A stretch of DNA of 64,000 nt from contig NZ_JBLFEN010000001.1 in assembly GCF_047345485.1 (NCBI RefSeq), positions 248,001-312,000 on the forward strand, read 5' to 3'. A model generated the notes under the pieces. That model did not search any database. It saw only the letters and a program-made list of their open reading frames with translations, and had not been told where the DNA came from. Positions 52,518 through 62,316 of this stretch are shown here, piece by piece; the stretch's first letter is position 1, and the number at the start of each line of letters is the position of its first letter. The translations under genes were made by a program, and so were the position numbers. This DNA comes from Jejuia sp047345485. Lineage in GTDB: Bacteria > Bacteroidota > Bacteroidia > Flavobacteriales > Flavobacteriaceae.

Positions 52518-53396
52518 ATGAAACAGATACAAAACACCGATTTTAAGATAACTTCAAAAATTAATATTGAAGATTTACCAACACGCTACGATTTAAATGC
52601 ACCAGAAAAGGATGTAGAAAAGGCCTTAAAAAATACTAGAAAACAACTAAGTGAGTTGCAAAACACAATGTATGCTCATGATAAATACTCTGTTTTAGTA
52701 TGTTTACAAGGTATGGATACATCAGGTAAGGATAGCTTAGTTAGAGAAGTTTTTAAAAGTTTTAATGTTAGAGGTGTAGAGGTGCATAGTTTTAAAGTAC
52801 CAACAGATTTAGAGTTAAGTCACGATTACCTTTGGCGACATTACATTGCATTACCGCAACGTGGTAAATTTGGTGTATTTAACCGCACGCACTATGAAAA
52901 TGTGTTGGTTACACGTGTACACCCTAATTATATTTTAGGTGAAAATTTACCTGATGTAAATACTGTAGATGATATTGATGACGCATTCTGGGATAAACGT
53001 TTTAATCAAATTAATAATTTTGAAAAACACATCGCAGAAAACGGTACAATCATTTTTAAATTCTTTTTAAATTTATCTAAAGAAGAACAAAAATATAGAC
53101 TCTTACGTCGTTTGCGTAAACAAGAAAAGAACTGGAAATTTTCCGCAGGCGATCTAAAAGAACGAAAGCTTTGGGATAAATATCAAACTTGCTATGAAGA
53201 TGTTTTAAACAAAACATCAAAAGATTATGCGCCTTGGTATAATATCCCAGCAGATGATAAGCCAACGGCACGTTATATAGTTGCTAAAATAATGTACGAT
53301 GTATTGAGTAAATATACTGATATACAAGAACCTGAACTAGATGACAAAACGAAAGCAAACTTAGATGTTTATAAAGCCGAACTAGAGCGTGAATAA
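52518..53396 (+). CDS. PPK2-family polyphosphate kinase
   Basis: This kinase transfers phosphate between polyphosphate and nucleotides. The protein has 292 residues from the ATG at 52518. Walker A is VLVCLQGMDTSGKDSLVREV, followed by the lid/acceptor regions VEVHSFKVPTDLELSHDYLW and RHYIALPQRGKFGVFNRTHY, with EEQKYRLLRRLRKQEKNWKF and ARYIVAKIMYDVL downstream, the usual PPK2 signatures. One domain, so likely class I or III (AMP/ADP phosphorylating). It is the last gene of the operon, 7 bp after the regulator gene; a role in energy or stress handling is inferred. Confidence 0.94.
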   Translation: MKQIQNTDFKITSKINIEDLPTRYDLNAPEKDVEKALKNTRKQLSELQNTMYAHDKYSVLVCLQGMDTSGKDSLVREVFKSFNVRGVEVHSFKVPTDLELSHDYLWRHYIALPQRGKFGVFNRTHYENVLVTRVHPNYILGENLPDVNTVDDIDDAFWDKRFNQINNFEKHIAENGTIIFKFFLNLSKEEQKYRLLRRLRKQEKNWKFSAGDLKERKLWDKYQTCYEDVLNKTSKDYAPWYNIPADDKPTARYIVAKIMYDVLSKYTDIQEPELDDKTKANLDVYKAELERE

Positions 53397-53846
53397 TAAA
53401 CTACTCATTTAGTGATACAGATTTAAAAAACTAAAGCTTTATTTAAATAAAACTATAAATATATCCTTGTAAATTGTACTAATATTTTATTGTAGGTTTT
53501 ATAATATCGCCATAATTTAACACTACTACTTGTTTACGAAATAATACCCCAAAGTTTTTATAATATCCCAAAACATTTCCCGAAAATTGTTCTTTAAATT
53601 CTATTTTAAATGTACTGTGTTTTTAATGAGATACAACTAATTAAATTAAAAGCAATAATACTTAGTAATTGTTAGATTTATGTAAATTATTTTATCAATT
53701 TCAATATTCTTTTTAATTTTTATCATCTAAAATGATATTTATATAGAAATTTTATAGTTTTATAAAAGAGTGGTTTTTGTCTACAAATAGATAGTATATC
53801 ACTAATTTTGTAAATTATTAAATCTGTAAAATTAATAAGATAGTGT
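53397..53846. other. Long intergenic region before the transglutaminase locus
   Basis: These 450 AT-rich bases contain no supported gene and no clear terminator for the preceding operon. The region must hold the promoter for the downstream three-gene locus; a TAATTTTG -7 box is at 53803-53810. Confidence 0.6.
53776..53810 (+). promoter_or_regulatory. Promoter candidate of the transglutaminase/ATP-grasp operon
   Basis: TTTG (53776-53779), 23 bp, then TAATTTTG (53803-53810), which is an exact TAnnTTTG. The spacing is slightly long for Bacteroidota promoters. The ATG is 37 bp further on at 53847. Confidence 0.5.
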
Positions 53847-56800
53847 ATGGCATTAAAAATAGTTATATCACATAAAACAACATATAAATATGATCGTTCA
53901 GTAAAGCTATCTCCACATATTTTCAGACTACGGCCAGCTCCTCACTCCCGAACACCAATAGAATCCTATTCTTTAAAAATAAAACCAGAAAATCATTTTT
54001 TTAATTGGCAACAAGATCCGTTTGGAAACTATTTAGCACGCGTAGTTTTTCCTGATAAAACAAAGGAACTTTCTATAGATGTAGAGATTATAGCAGATTT
54101 AAAAACGATAAACCCTTTTGATTTTTTTGTTGAAGAGTCTGCCGAAGAATTTCCTTTTACTTACAATGATACTATTAAAAAAGAGCTATTACCGTATTTA
54201 GAAATAACAGATAATGGTTCCTTATTATTAGATTTTGTAAAGTCTGTTGATATGACGCCTCGTAAAACAATTTATTTTTTAATAGATATTAATAGAAAAA
54301 TATATGAGTATTTAAATTATAATATCAGGATGGAGCCTGGTGTTCAGAGTTGTGAAGAAACGCTATCAACTCAAAAAGGATCTTGTAGAGATTTTGCATG
54401 GTTATTTGTACAGGCATTGCGTCACTTAGGGTTTGGTGCTCGTTTTGTTTCTGGATATTTAGTTCAATTAAAATCTGACGAACAGTCTTTAGATGGACCA
54501 TCTGGTCCTGAGGAAGATTTTACAGATTTACATGCATGGGCAGAAGTATATTTACCTGGTGCTGGATGGATTGGTTTTGATGCTACTTCTGGACTTTTAG
54601 CAGGTGAAGGACATATTCCTTTAGCTTGTACGCCATCTTTTGAAAGTGCAGCCCCAGTATTTGGATTATCTGATGTATGTGAAACTACTTTTGAATTTGA
54701 AAATTCTGTAAAAAGAATTTTAGAATCTCCTAGGGTAACCAAACCATACACTGAATTACAATGGAAAAAAATAGAGAAATTAGGACATAAAGTAGAAAAA
54801 GAACTTCAAAAAAACGATGTGCGCTTAACCATGGGTGGAGAACCTACTTTTGTTTCTGTAGATGATATGGAATCGGCAGAATGGAATACCGATGCGGACG
54901 GCACACATAAAAGGACTTTAGCAGCTAATTTGTCTAAACGATTATTAGATAAATTTAGTGAAGGTGGCTTTCTACACCATGCCCAAGGTAAATGGTATCC
55001 AGGAGAACCTTTGCCAAGGTGGTCTATAGAATTATGTTGGAGAAAAGATGGCCGAAAAATATGGTTTGATCATGATTTATTGGCAGCACTAGCACCTGAA
55101 ACCAAACTACCAAATAATGCAGATACACTATTTTTAGAAACCCTTACAAGTCATTTAGGTATAACAAATCATCATATTATTCCAGCGTATGAAGATGCGT
55201 TTTATCACCTTTGGGAAGAAGGACGTTTGCCAATAGATTATAATCCTGAAGACGATAAAGACGGAAGTTTAGCAGAAAAAAAACTTGCCAAAATATTAAA
55301 AAATGGCACATCTAAGCCTGTTGGTTATGTATTACCGCTTAATAAAACAGAGGGTAAATGGTTTTCTAGCACATGGTCTTTCAGAAGGCAACATTTATAT
55401 TTATCACCTGGTAATTCGCCTGTTGGATTACGTTTACCGTTAAGTGCTTTACAAGAAAATCCTGAGCATGAATTATTTCCTATTCATCAACCAGATTTAT
55501 TCTCTAAGAAAAAAAGACTACCAAGCTATAGATTGATGGTATCTAAACGATACCAAAATTTCATAGAAAATGGTGTGCCAAATACTGCACCTAATTATTT
55601 TGTTAGAACTGCGTTGTGTGCTGAAGTTAGAGATAAAAAGTTACATCTTTTTTTGCCACCTTTAGAAGATGTAGATCATTATTTGGATTTGTTAGCTTCT
55701 ATTGAAGCTACTGCCAAAGCACTACAAATTCCTGTAATTTTAGAAGGTTATGGCCCACCAAAAGATAATAGAATAGAGTCTATGAAAATAACGCCAGATC
55801 CTGGAGTTATAGAAGTAAACGTGCATCCATCACACAATTGGCAAGAGCTTATGGATACTACTTTTACGATTTATAGTGAAGCTAAAAAATCTAGATTGGG
55901 TACAGAAAAGTTTATGCTAGATGGTAAACATACAGGCACTGGTGGCGGTAACCATGTTACTTTGGGTGGAGTTACTCCAAAAGATAGTCCTTTACTACGC
56001 AAGCCTAGTTTGTTACGAAGTTTATTAACATTCTGGCAACATCATCCTGGGCTATCTTATTTGTTTTCTGGTTCTTTTGTAGGGCCTACAAGTCAGGCAC
56101 CAAGAGTAGATGAGGCTAGATTAGATAATTTGTATGAATTAGAAATAGCATTTAGTCAGATTCCAAAAAACGGAGATGTACCGTTTTGGCTCACAGACAG
56201 ACTTTTTAGACATTTATTAACCGATTTAACAGGGAACACACACCGAGCCGAATTTTGTATTGATAAACTATACTCTCCAGATTCTTCGTCTGGTAGACTT
56301 GGCATCTTAGAATTAAGAGGTTTTGATATGCCACCGCATCCGCAAATGAGTCTAATGCAAAATTTGTTTGTTAGAACACTTGTGTCCTGGTTTTGGAAAA
56401 AACCTTATGAACACGATTTAGTACGATGGGGTACAGAGCTACATGATAAATTTTTAATTGAACATTTTGTTAGAGAAGACATAAAAGACATTGTGAATCA
56501 GTTAAATAAAGAGGGATATAAGTTTAAAGAAGATTGGTTTGATCCGTTTTTTGAATTTAGATTTCCTTTATATGGTATGGTAGATATAAAATCTATCCAC
56601 ATAGAATTAAGAGCAGGTATAGAGCCATGGAATGTATTGGGAGAAGAAATGACAGGTGGTGGAACAGCAAGATATGTAGATTCATCTTTGGAACGTTTAC
56701 AAGTTAAATTAACAAACTTTACAGATGAGCGTTATATTTTAACTTGTAATGGTGTAAAAGTGCAGTTAAAAAATACTGGGGTTCATGGCGAATATGTAGC

Positions 56801-57197
56801 AGGAATACGTTACAAAGCATGGAATCCGTATTCAGCATTACACCCAACAATTGGTGTAGATACACCATTGGTTTTTGATATTGTTGATACTTGGAATAGA
56901 CGTTCTGTTGGTGGTTGTACTTATTTTGTTGCGCATCCTGGAGGTAGATCTTATGAAACATATCCTGTAAATAGTTTTGAAGCAGAATCTAGACGAATAA
57001 ACCGTTTTTGGGATTTCGGACATACACAAGGGCAAATTAATCCAGATCATCAAAAACCAGCTAAAAAACAGTTTAATACTAATAAATCTGTTACTAGAAC
57101 CATTGAAAAACAAGAAAGTTCAAAAAAGTTTAAATATAAAGAGGTTCCTGTAAATCCAGAATTTCCAAATACACTAGATTTGCGTGTTAAAAAATAA
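53847..57197 (+). CDS. Transglutaminase-like protein fused to DUF2126
   Basis: This is a large cytosolic protein of 1116 residues. Residues 1-85 are the bacterial transglutaminase N-terminal domain. A papain-fold transglutaminase core follows, with catalytic triad C180 (TQKGSCRDFAWLF), H229 (DLHAWAEVYLPG) and D245 (WIGFDATSG). From about 300 on is DUF2126 (VRLTMGGEPTFVSVDDMESA, LELRGFDMPPHPQMSLMQNL, LRAGIEPWNVLGEEMTGGGT), a large domain of unknown function that often accompanies circularly permuted ATP-grasp proteins. Published comparative work predicts such proteins act in peptide or amide synthesis. There is no signal peptide. The ATP-grasp gene starts 9 bp after its stop. Confidence 0.93.
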   Translation: MALKIVISHKTTYKYDRSVKLSPHIFRLRPAPHSRTPIESYSLKIKPENHFFNWQQDPFGNYLARVVFPDKTKELSIDVEIIADLKTINPFDFFVEESAEEFPFTYNDTIKKELLPYLEITDNGSLLLDFVKSVDMTPRKTIYFLIDINRKIYEYLNYNIRMEPGVQSCEETLSTQKGSCRDFAWLFVQALRHLGFGARFVSGYLVQLKSDEQSLDGPSGPEEDFTDLHAWAEVYLPGAGWIGFDATSGLLAGEGHIPLACTPSFESAAPVFGLSDVCETTFEFENSVKRILESPRVTKPYTELQWKKIEKLGHKVEKELQKNDVRLTMGGEPTFVSVDDMESAEWNTDADGTHKRTLAANLSKRLLDKFSEGGFLHHAQGKWYPGEPLPRWSIELCWRKDGRKIWFDHDLLAALAPETKLPNNADTLFLETLTSHLGITNHHIIPAYEDAFYHLWEEGRLPIDYNPEDDKDGSLAEKKLAKILKNGTSKPVGYVLPLNKTEGKWFSSTWSFRRQHLYLSPGNSPVGLRLPLSALQENPEHELFPIHQPDLFSKKKRLPSYRLMVSKRYQNFIENGVPNTAPNYFVRTALCAEVRDKKLHLFLPPLEDVDHYLDLLASIEATAKALQIPVILEGYGPPKDNRIESMKITPDPGVIEVNVHPSHNWQELMDTTFTIYSEAKKSRLGTEKFMLDGKHTGTGGGNHVTLGGVTPKDSPLLRKPSLLRSLLTFWQHHPGLSYLFSGSFVGPTSQAPRVDEARLDNLYELEIAFSQIPKNGDVPFWLTDRLFRHLLTDLTGNTHRAEFCIDKLYSPDSSSGRLGILELRGFDMPPHPQMSLMQNLFVRTLVSWFWKKPYEHDLVRWGTELHDKFLIEHFVREDIKDIVNQLNKEGYKFKEDWFDPFFEFRFPLYGMVDIKSIHIELRAGIEPWNVLGEEMTGGGTARYVDSSLERLQVKLTNFTDERYILTCNGVKVQLKNTGVHGEYVAGIRYKAWNPYSALHPTIGVDTPLVFDIVDTWNRRSVGGCTYFVAHPGGRSYETYPVNSFEAESRRINRFWDFGHTQGQINPDHQKPAKKQFNTNKSVTRTIEKQESSKKFKYKEVPVNPEFPNTLDLRVKK

Positions 57198-57206
57198 GTT
57201 GTTGTA

Positions 57207-59765
57207 ATGAGTTTATCTCCAATTAAACTATTTAGTAATTATTTCAAAGATTTTAAAAATTACGATGAAGTATTAAAATCTAATATGGATATAAATCCTA
57301 ATTGGAAAAAATTACTTACTAATTTTTCGTCTTTGGGTATTAGCGAGTTAACTAAAAGACAGCAAGATTTAGATTGGTTACTTTCAGAAAATGGTGTAAC
57401 TTATAATGTTTACAATGATCCTAATGGCTTAAATAGGCCTTGGAGTTTGAATATTATCCCTTTTATTATTGATAAAAATGAATGGAATACAATTGAAAAA
57501 GGACTACAACAACGCGCAGAATTATTAAATTTAATTCTAAAAGATATATATGGTAAAAGAGAGCTTATAAAAAATGGAATTATACCTCAAGAAATTATTT
57601 ATTCTCATCGTGGATTTTTAAGACCATGTGATAAAATCATATATAATTCTAATAAGCATTTATTAATACACTCTGCCGATTTAGCTAGAGGGCCAGACGG
57701 ACAAATGTGGGTGGTTAATGATAGAACATCCGCACCTTCGGGTATGGGATATTCTCTTGAAAATCGTTTTTCGACAAGAGAAGTGGTTCCAGATTTTTTT
57801 AAAGAAATTAACGTACAGCAACCTTTTGATTTTTTTAGTGATTTTAATGAACTATTAATAGGTTTAGCACCTCAAAAAAAACAAAACCCAACGGTTGTAA
57901 TTTTAACTCCAGGCCCGTTAAATGAAACTTATTTTGAGCATTCTTATTTATCGTCTTTCTTAGGATACCCTTTAGTTAAGGGAAATGACTTGGTAGTAAG
58001 GGATCAGAAAGTTTGGATTAAAACCTTAAAAGGTTTAATACAAGTTGATGTTATTTATAGACGTGTAGATGATGCTTATGTTGATCCTCTAGAACTTAGG
58101 GGCGATTCCTTTTTGGGTGTAGCTGGATTATTAGAAGTTGTAAGGCAACAGAATGTTACCATAATGAACCCTGTAGGCAGTAGCGTTTTAGAAAATCCAG
58201 GACTTATCCCTTTTATGAATTCTATTTGCAACTATTTTTTTAACGAAGATTTGTTATTACCTCAAATAGCCTCGTGGTGGTGTGGCCAAGAAAAAGAGTT
58301 AGATTATGTTTTAAAAAACATTAAAAAGTTAGTTGTAAAACCAATAGATCGAACAAATAGAGACAGTATATATTTTTGCGAATTTTTAAGTAATACAGAA
58401 ATAGAAGCGCTAAAACGTAAAATTTTAGCAAAACCCTACCGTTTTGTTGCACAAGAAAAGATATCATTTTCAACAGCACCAAATTTAACTAAAGAAAGTT
58501 TAGAGCCTAGAAAGGTAATGTGTAGAACATTTTCTGTAGCAAAGAAAAATAGCTATAGTGTTATGCCTGGTGGCTTGGTTAGAGTAGCTGCAGAACGAGA
58601 AGAATTACAAGTATCTAATCAAAAAGGCGGAACCAGTAAAGATTTTTGGGTTACTAATAGTGCACATAGTTTTATTAAAAAACGTCAAAGATACCATTGG
58701 CATCATTCGGGATCTAATCCATTAACGGGTATTGAAAATTTACCAAGTCATACTGCAGAAAATTTATTCTGGTCTGGACGCTATCTCGCGCGTACTTTAA
58801 TTACTGCGCGTTATATACGAATGGTTTTAAATCAGATTTCTAATTCTGAATTTAGTCATCGAGAATCAGATTTTGAAAGTCTAAACATATTATATCAATC
58901 TGTAACACATTTAACCTCAATATTTCCTGGCTTTACAGGAAAAAACAAAGAAAAGGCACTTAAAAATCCTTTAAAAGAGATAGCTACTGTACTTTTTGAT
59001 GAAACTGAGGTTGGAAGTTTAGCACATTCGCTGTCATCATTTAATAACGCTTATTTTTCATTAAGAAATTTATGGTCTAAAGATATGTGGCGTGTGTATG
59101 ATATGCTACAATCTGTTTGGAAAGATTTTGACAAGAAAGAGTATGGCAATATTCAAAAAGTAACAAAACTACTAGATGTAGTTATTACAAAGCTTATTGC
59201 TTTAATTGGTTTAATAGAAGAAAGTATACTTGTAGAACAAGGACTTTTAGTCTATTTTATTGGTTTGCAAATGGAGCAAGCCGTTATGTGTATTAATAAA
59301 TCAAGAGCACTTTTATCTATTAGTTACGATGAAGATGTAGAATATGAAATTTTAGAAGCTTTACTAAACAGCCATGAGAGTTTAAATATTTACCGTTATA
59401 GTTTTAGATCTTATTTAGATATAGAGAATGTTATTAATCTTATACTCTTAGATGCCTCTTACGCGAGATCTCTAAAATATCAAATATTTAGGATTAAAAA
59501 AGATGTTTTTAAATTACCAAATAAATCAAATATCAAGGGTTTATCTTCAGTACAGAAATCAATTCTTAATGCTTGTGATTTAATTAGTAATGCTGATGCC
59601 AAAAATTTAATTAAAGTTGATAAAGAAAAGTATACAAGAACAGAATTAGAAGACTTATTATCCGCTCTAAGTGATAGCATTCATCAAACATCCATTTCAA
59701 TGTCAGATATGTATTTTAATCATTCTGATGAGCAAGTGCAGTTGATAAATCAAAACTTAATTTAG
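57207..59765 (+). CDS. Circularly permuted ATP-grasp plus alpha-E domain fusion
   Basis: The protein has 852 residues. The first part (about 1-480) is a circularly permuted type 2 ATP-grasp (COG2308), with HSADLARGPDGQMWVVNDRT, SAPSGMGYSLENR, VVILTPGPLNETYFEHSYLS, DVIYRRVDDAYVDPLELRGD and NPVGSSVLENPGLIPFMNSI. The second part (about 505-835) is an alpha-E domain (COG2307), with TAENLFWSGRYLARTLITAR and SYDEDVEYEILEALLNSHES. In many genomes the two are separate genes; here they are fused. ATP-grasp enzymes ligate a carboxylate to an amine via an acyl phosphate, so an amide ligase making an unknown product is predicted. It lies between two transglutaminase genes (9 and 3 bp). Confidence 0.94.
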   Translation: MSLSPIKLFSNYFKDFKNYDEVLKSNMDINPNWKKLLTNFSSLGISELTKRQQDLDWLLSENGVTYNVYNDPNGLNRPWSLNIIPFIIDKNEWNTIEKGLQQRAELLNLILKDIYGKRELIKNGIIPQEIIYSHRGFLRPCDKIIYNSNKHLLIHSADLARGPDGQMWVVNDRTSAPSGMGYSLENRFSTREVVPDFFKEINVQQPFDFFSDFNELLIGLAPQKKQNPTVVILTPGPLNETYFEHSYLSSFLGYPLVKGNDLVVRDQKVWIKTLKGLIQVDVIYRRVDDAYVDPLELRGDSFLGVAGLLEVVRQQNVTIMNPVGSSVLENPGLIPFMNSICNYFFNEDLLLPQIASWWCGQEKELDYVLKNIKKLVVKPIDRTNRDSIYFCEFLSNTEIEALKRKILAKPYRFVAQEKISFSTAPNLTKESLEPRKVMCRTFSVAKKNSYSVMPGGLVRVAAEREELQVSNQKGGTSKDFWVTNSAHSFIKKRQRYHWHHSGSNPLTGIENLPSHTAENLFWSGRYLARTLITARYIRMVLNQISNSEFSHRESDFESLNILYQSVTHLTSIFPGFTGKNKEKALKNPLKEIATVLFDETEVGSLAHSLSSFNNAYFSLRNLWSKDMWRVYDMLQSVWKDFDKKEYGNIQKVTKLLDVVITKLIALIGLIEESILVEQGLLVYFIGLQMEQAVMCINKSRALLSISYDEDVEYEILEALLNSHESLNIYRYSFRSYLDIENVINLILLDASYARSLKYQIFRIKKDVFKLPNKSNIKGLSSVQKSILNACDLISNADAKNLIKVDKEKYTRTELEDLLSALSDSIHQTSISMSDMYFNHSDEQVQLINQNLI

Positions 59766-59768
59766 TAT

Positions 59769-60668
59769 ATGGTTTTTTCATTAATACATAAAACAAGTTA
59801 TAAATATGATAGTATAATAACGTATTGTCATAACTTGGTGATTGTAAAGCCAAAGACGTTTTTGGGACAAGAACTATTGGATTACCGCCTAGAAATTTCA
59901 CCAGAACCTACTGTTTTATCAGAAAAAGAGGATTTTTTTGGAAATACTGTAGTTCATTTTTCAATAGAAAAGCAGCACAAGGAGCTTGTGGTAACTGCTA
60001 AAAGTAAGGTAGAACGTGCTTTTGAAGTGCAAAAAAATATTTTAAATTCTGATATACACAAAGCTCTTACCTTAAATGAAGCAAAAGAAAAATTAAATAC
60101 GCTTTCACCAGAAATTATAGAAGTAAAACAATTTCTATTAAATTCTACATTTATAAAAAATATATCGCCTGCTATTAAAGCGTATGCTGAGGTTTCGTTT
60201 AAAAAAGACAGATCTATTTTTGAAGCTACTAATGAGTTAATGAAACGGATTTTTACAGATTTTAAGTTCGATCCTGATTTTAGTACAGTCTCTACGCCTA
60301 TTGATGCTGTTATGAAAGCCAGAAAAGGAGTTTGTCAAGATTTTGCTCAAATAGGTATAGCGTGTGTAAGATCTATGGGAATACCAGCACGCTACGTTAG
60401 CGGATATATTGAAACTTTACCACCACCAGGGAAAGAGAAATTAGTAGGTACCGATGCCTCACATGCTTGGTTTTCTGTTTATATTCCAGGTTTTGGTTGG
60501 GTAGATTTTGACCCAACTAACGATCAAATACCAAAAAATCAACATATTACAACATCATATGGTAGAGATTATTATGATGTGCCACCACTAAAAGGGGTTA
60601 TATACGGTTCTGGAAAAAATACTATGGATGTTTCTGTAGATATACGCCCATACAATGGCGCTAAATAA
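59769..60668 (+). CDS. Transglutaminase-like protein
   Basis: The protein has 299 residues, consisting of the transglutaminase N-terminal domain (1-80) and core. The catalytic triad is C189 (ARKGVCQDFAQIGI), H232 (DASHAWFSVYIPG) and D248 (WVDFDPTND). It is of the COG1305 type that goes with COG2307/COG2308 genes. It probably hydrolyses or transfers an amide bond in the product or partner of the ATP-grasp ligase; the substrate is unknown. It has no signal peptide, so the system seems to be cytosolic. It is the last gene of the operon (3 bp after the ATP-grasp gene) and is convergent with the beta-helix lipoprotein gene. Confidence 0.94.
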   Translation: MVFSLIHKTSYKYDSIITYCHNLVIVKPKTFLGQELLDYRLEISPEPTVLSEKEDFFGNTVVHFSIEKQHKELVVTAKSKVERAFEVQKNILNSDIHKALTLNEAKEKLNTLSPEIIEVKQFLLNSTFIKNISPAIKAYAEVSFKKDRSIFEATNELMKRIFTDFKFDPDFSTVSTPIDAVMKARKGVCQDFAQIGIACVRSMGIPARYVSGYIETLPPPGKEKLVGTDASHAWFSVYIPGFGWVDFDPTNDQIPKNQHITTSYGRDYYDVPPLKGVIYGSGKNTMDVSVDIRPYNGAK

Positions 60669-60698
60669 CAGACTCTATCTTTTAAGTATTATTAATTA

Positions 60699-62258
60699 CT
60701 ATTCTTCTTCTGGAAACGTAACATGTTGATAAGCACCAATATCAGGAGAAGCCGTTCTATTTACGCCTAAAATATCAGTTGGTACTAAGTTTGAAAAGTT
60801 TGTGTTAGCTTCTCCATTTGCCGCAGAATCATCACCAATTATTAGCATATTATTTTCAGGATCTTTAAAATTTGGATCCTGATTAAATATTACATTTTCA
60901 TATAAAGCTGTGTTTTCAAAATCGAAATTAGACCCTGTAAAATTATCGTTTCTATCATCAAAACGCACCAAACAATTGGTAAATTTAAAATTAAAACTAA
61001 CAGCGGCATCCTCAATTTCATCAATCAAAAATTCTGGATTATCATTACCATAAATAATACAGTTATTAAAGTTGGCTTCAATTAAATCTGTAACTACAGT
61101 AGTTTCATCTTCATTTATTATAAAATTATTTACTAAGAGTGCGGGTAAGGGGCGAGGTCCGTTTTGCCAATAATTAGTAATTGTACAATGGGTAAAATTA
61201 TAACTACCACCAAAGGTAGCTGCTAAAGCAGATTGTCCGGCAGTGTGTATAACTACATTCTCACCAGTTATAGATGTATTTCTCCCTAAAATACCAAAAC
61301 TTCCAGAATTATAAATTTGAGAATTAGAGATGCTTAATTTATTATTAGTAGCATTACCATCACATAAAATCCCAACTAACGCATTTTTTATAGTTACATG
61401 ATTAAAAGTGTTATTTAAACTACCGTCTAATAGCCAAATAGTGCCCCATTGTCCTGGTCTGTTAGAAAAACCAGGTTCTAATCTATCACCCTCCATAATC
61501 ACCTCATTTTCTAATACATCTGGATCTGTACTTAAAGCGCCATTAACACGTATAGAGGCTCCAGATTGCACAATGATACCCGAATTTTCATGAAAATGTA
61601 ATCGTGCACCAGCATCAATTGTAAGTGTTTCTCCGCTTGGTACTGCAGCAAATCCATAGATGACATAGGGTTTATTATTAGTAAGCGTAAGCTCATCATC
61701 AAATAACTCTCTACCTTGTAATTCGGTTTCTACAGCTGTATCACCAATATTTAGTGTTAGGGTTTCAACTATCTTAGTAGTACCATCTCTTTCTGGAAAA
61801 ATAAAAACTGCATCTTTTATTAAAGTTACTAATTCTACTTTTTGTAAGTTTCCACCAGAATCAAACTCTATTTGGTCTGTATACAAAAACTCCTCATTTG
61901 TAGTTGTAACTGCATTAATATCTACTGTAGTTTCTACAAAAATGAACAAACTATCGTTTGCTAAAAGTTCTATATTTTCAAAAGTTTTACCTGCAAGACC
62001 ATCAACGCTTAATCTGTATTGAGAAGCATCGCCTAAACCTAATCTAACTGTGGGTATTGTAATATCATCATCACTTCTATTATATACTTTAAGATTGTAT
62101 GTGCTAGAACCTATATTAGTAAATATAGTATCTAAATACACCGTATCTCTTGAGAACTCAAGGTTACCAGTACTTGCTGAGAATTCAAAGTCTTTTCTAC
62201 AAGAACTCCAAAGCATTAAAAAACAAATTGTGAGAATGGGGTATATATAGTTTTTCAT
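60699..62258 (-). CDS. Lipoprotein with right-handed parallel beta-helix
   Basis: The protein has 519 residues. The lipobox LWSSC gives the lipidated cysteine C20. The domain at about 190-470 shows regular short strands and turns of a beta-helix (NNTFNHVTIKNALVGILCDG, NKLSISNSQIYNSGSFGILG, GENVVIHTAGQSALAATFGG, NCIIYGNDNPEFLID). The N-terminal portion carries a beta-sandwich type unit with LGLGDASQYRLSVDGLAGKT. Such folds bind or cleave polysaccharides, but no lyase residues can be identified. It is probably attached to the outer membrane. No terminator is visible between it and the convergent transglutaminase gene. Confidence 0.88.
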   Translation of the reverse strand: MKNYIYPILTICFLMLWSSCRKDFEFSASTGNLEFSRDTVYLDTIFTNIGSSTYNLKVYNRSDDDITIPTVRLGLGDASQYRLSVDGLAGKTFENIELLANDSLFIFVETTVDINAVTTTNEEFLYTDQIEFDSGGNLQKVELVTLIKDAVFIFPERDGTTKIVETLTLNIGDTAVETELQGRELFDDELTLTNNKPYVIYGFAAVPSGETLTIDAGARLHFHENSGIIVQSGASIRVNGALSTDPDVLENEVIMEGDRLEPGFSNRPGQWGTIWLLDGSLNNTFNHVTIKNALVGILCDGNATNNKLSISNSQIYNSGSFGILGRNTSITGENVVIHTAGQSALAATFGGSYNFTHCTITNYWQNGPRPLPALLVNNFIINEDETTVVTDLIEANFNNCIIYGNDNPEFLIDEIEDAAVSFNFKFTNCLVRFDDRNDNFTGSNFDFENTALYENVIFNQDPNFKDPENNMLIIGDDSAANGEANTNFSNLVPTDILGVNRTASPDIGAYQHVTFPEEE

Positions 62259-62316
62259 TAAGCTTAAATAAATATGGCTAAAAATATAACTTTTGAATTG
62301 AAGAATTAGTATAATA

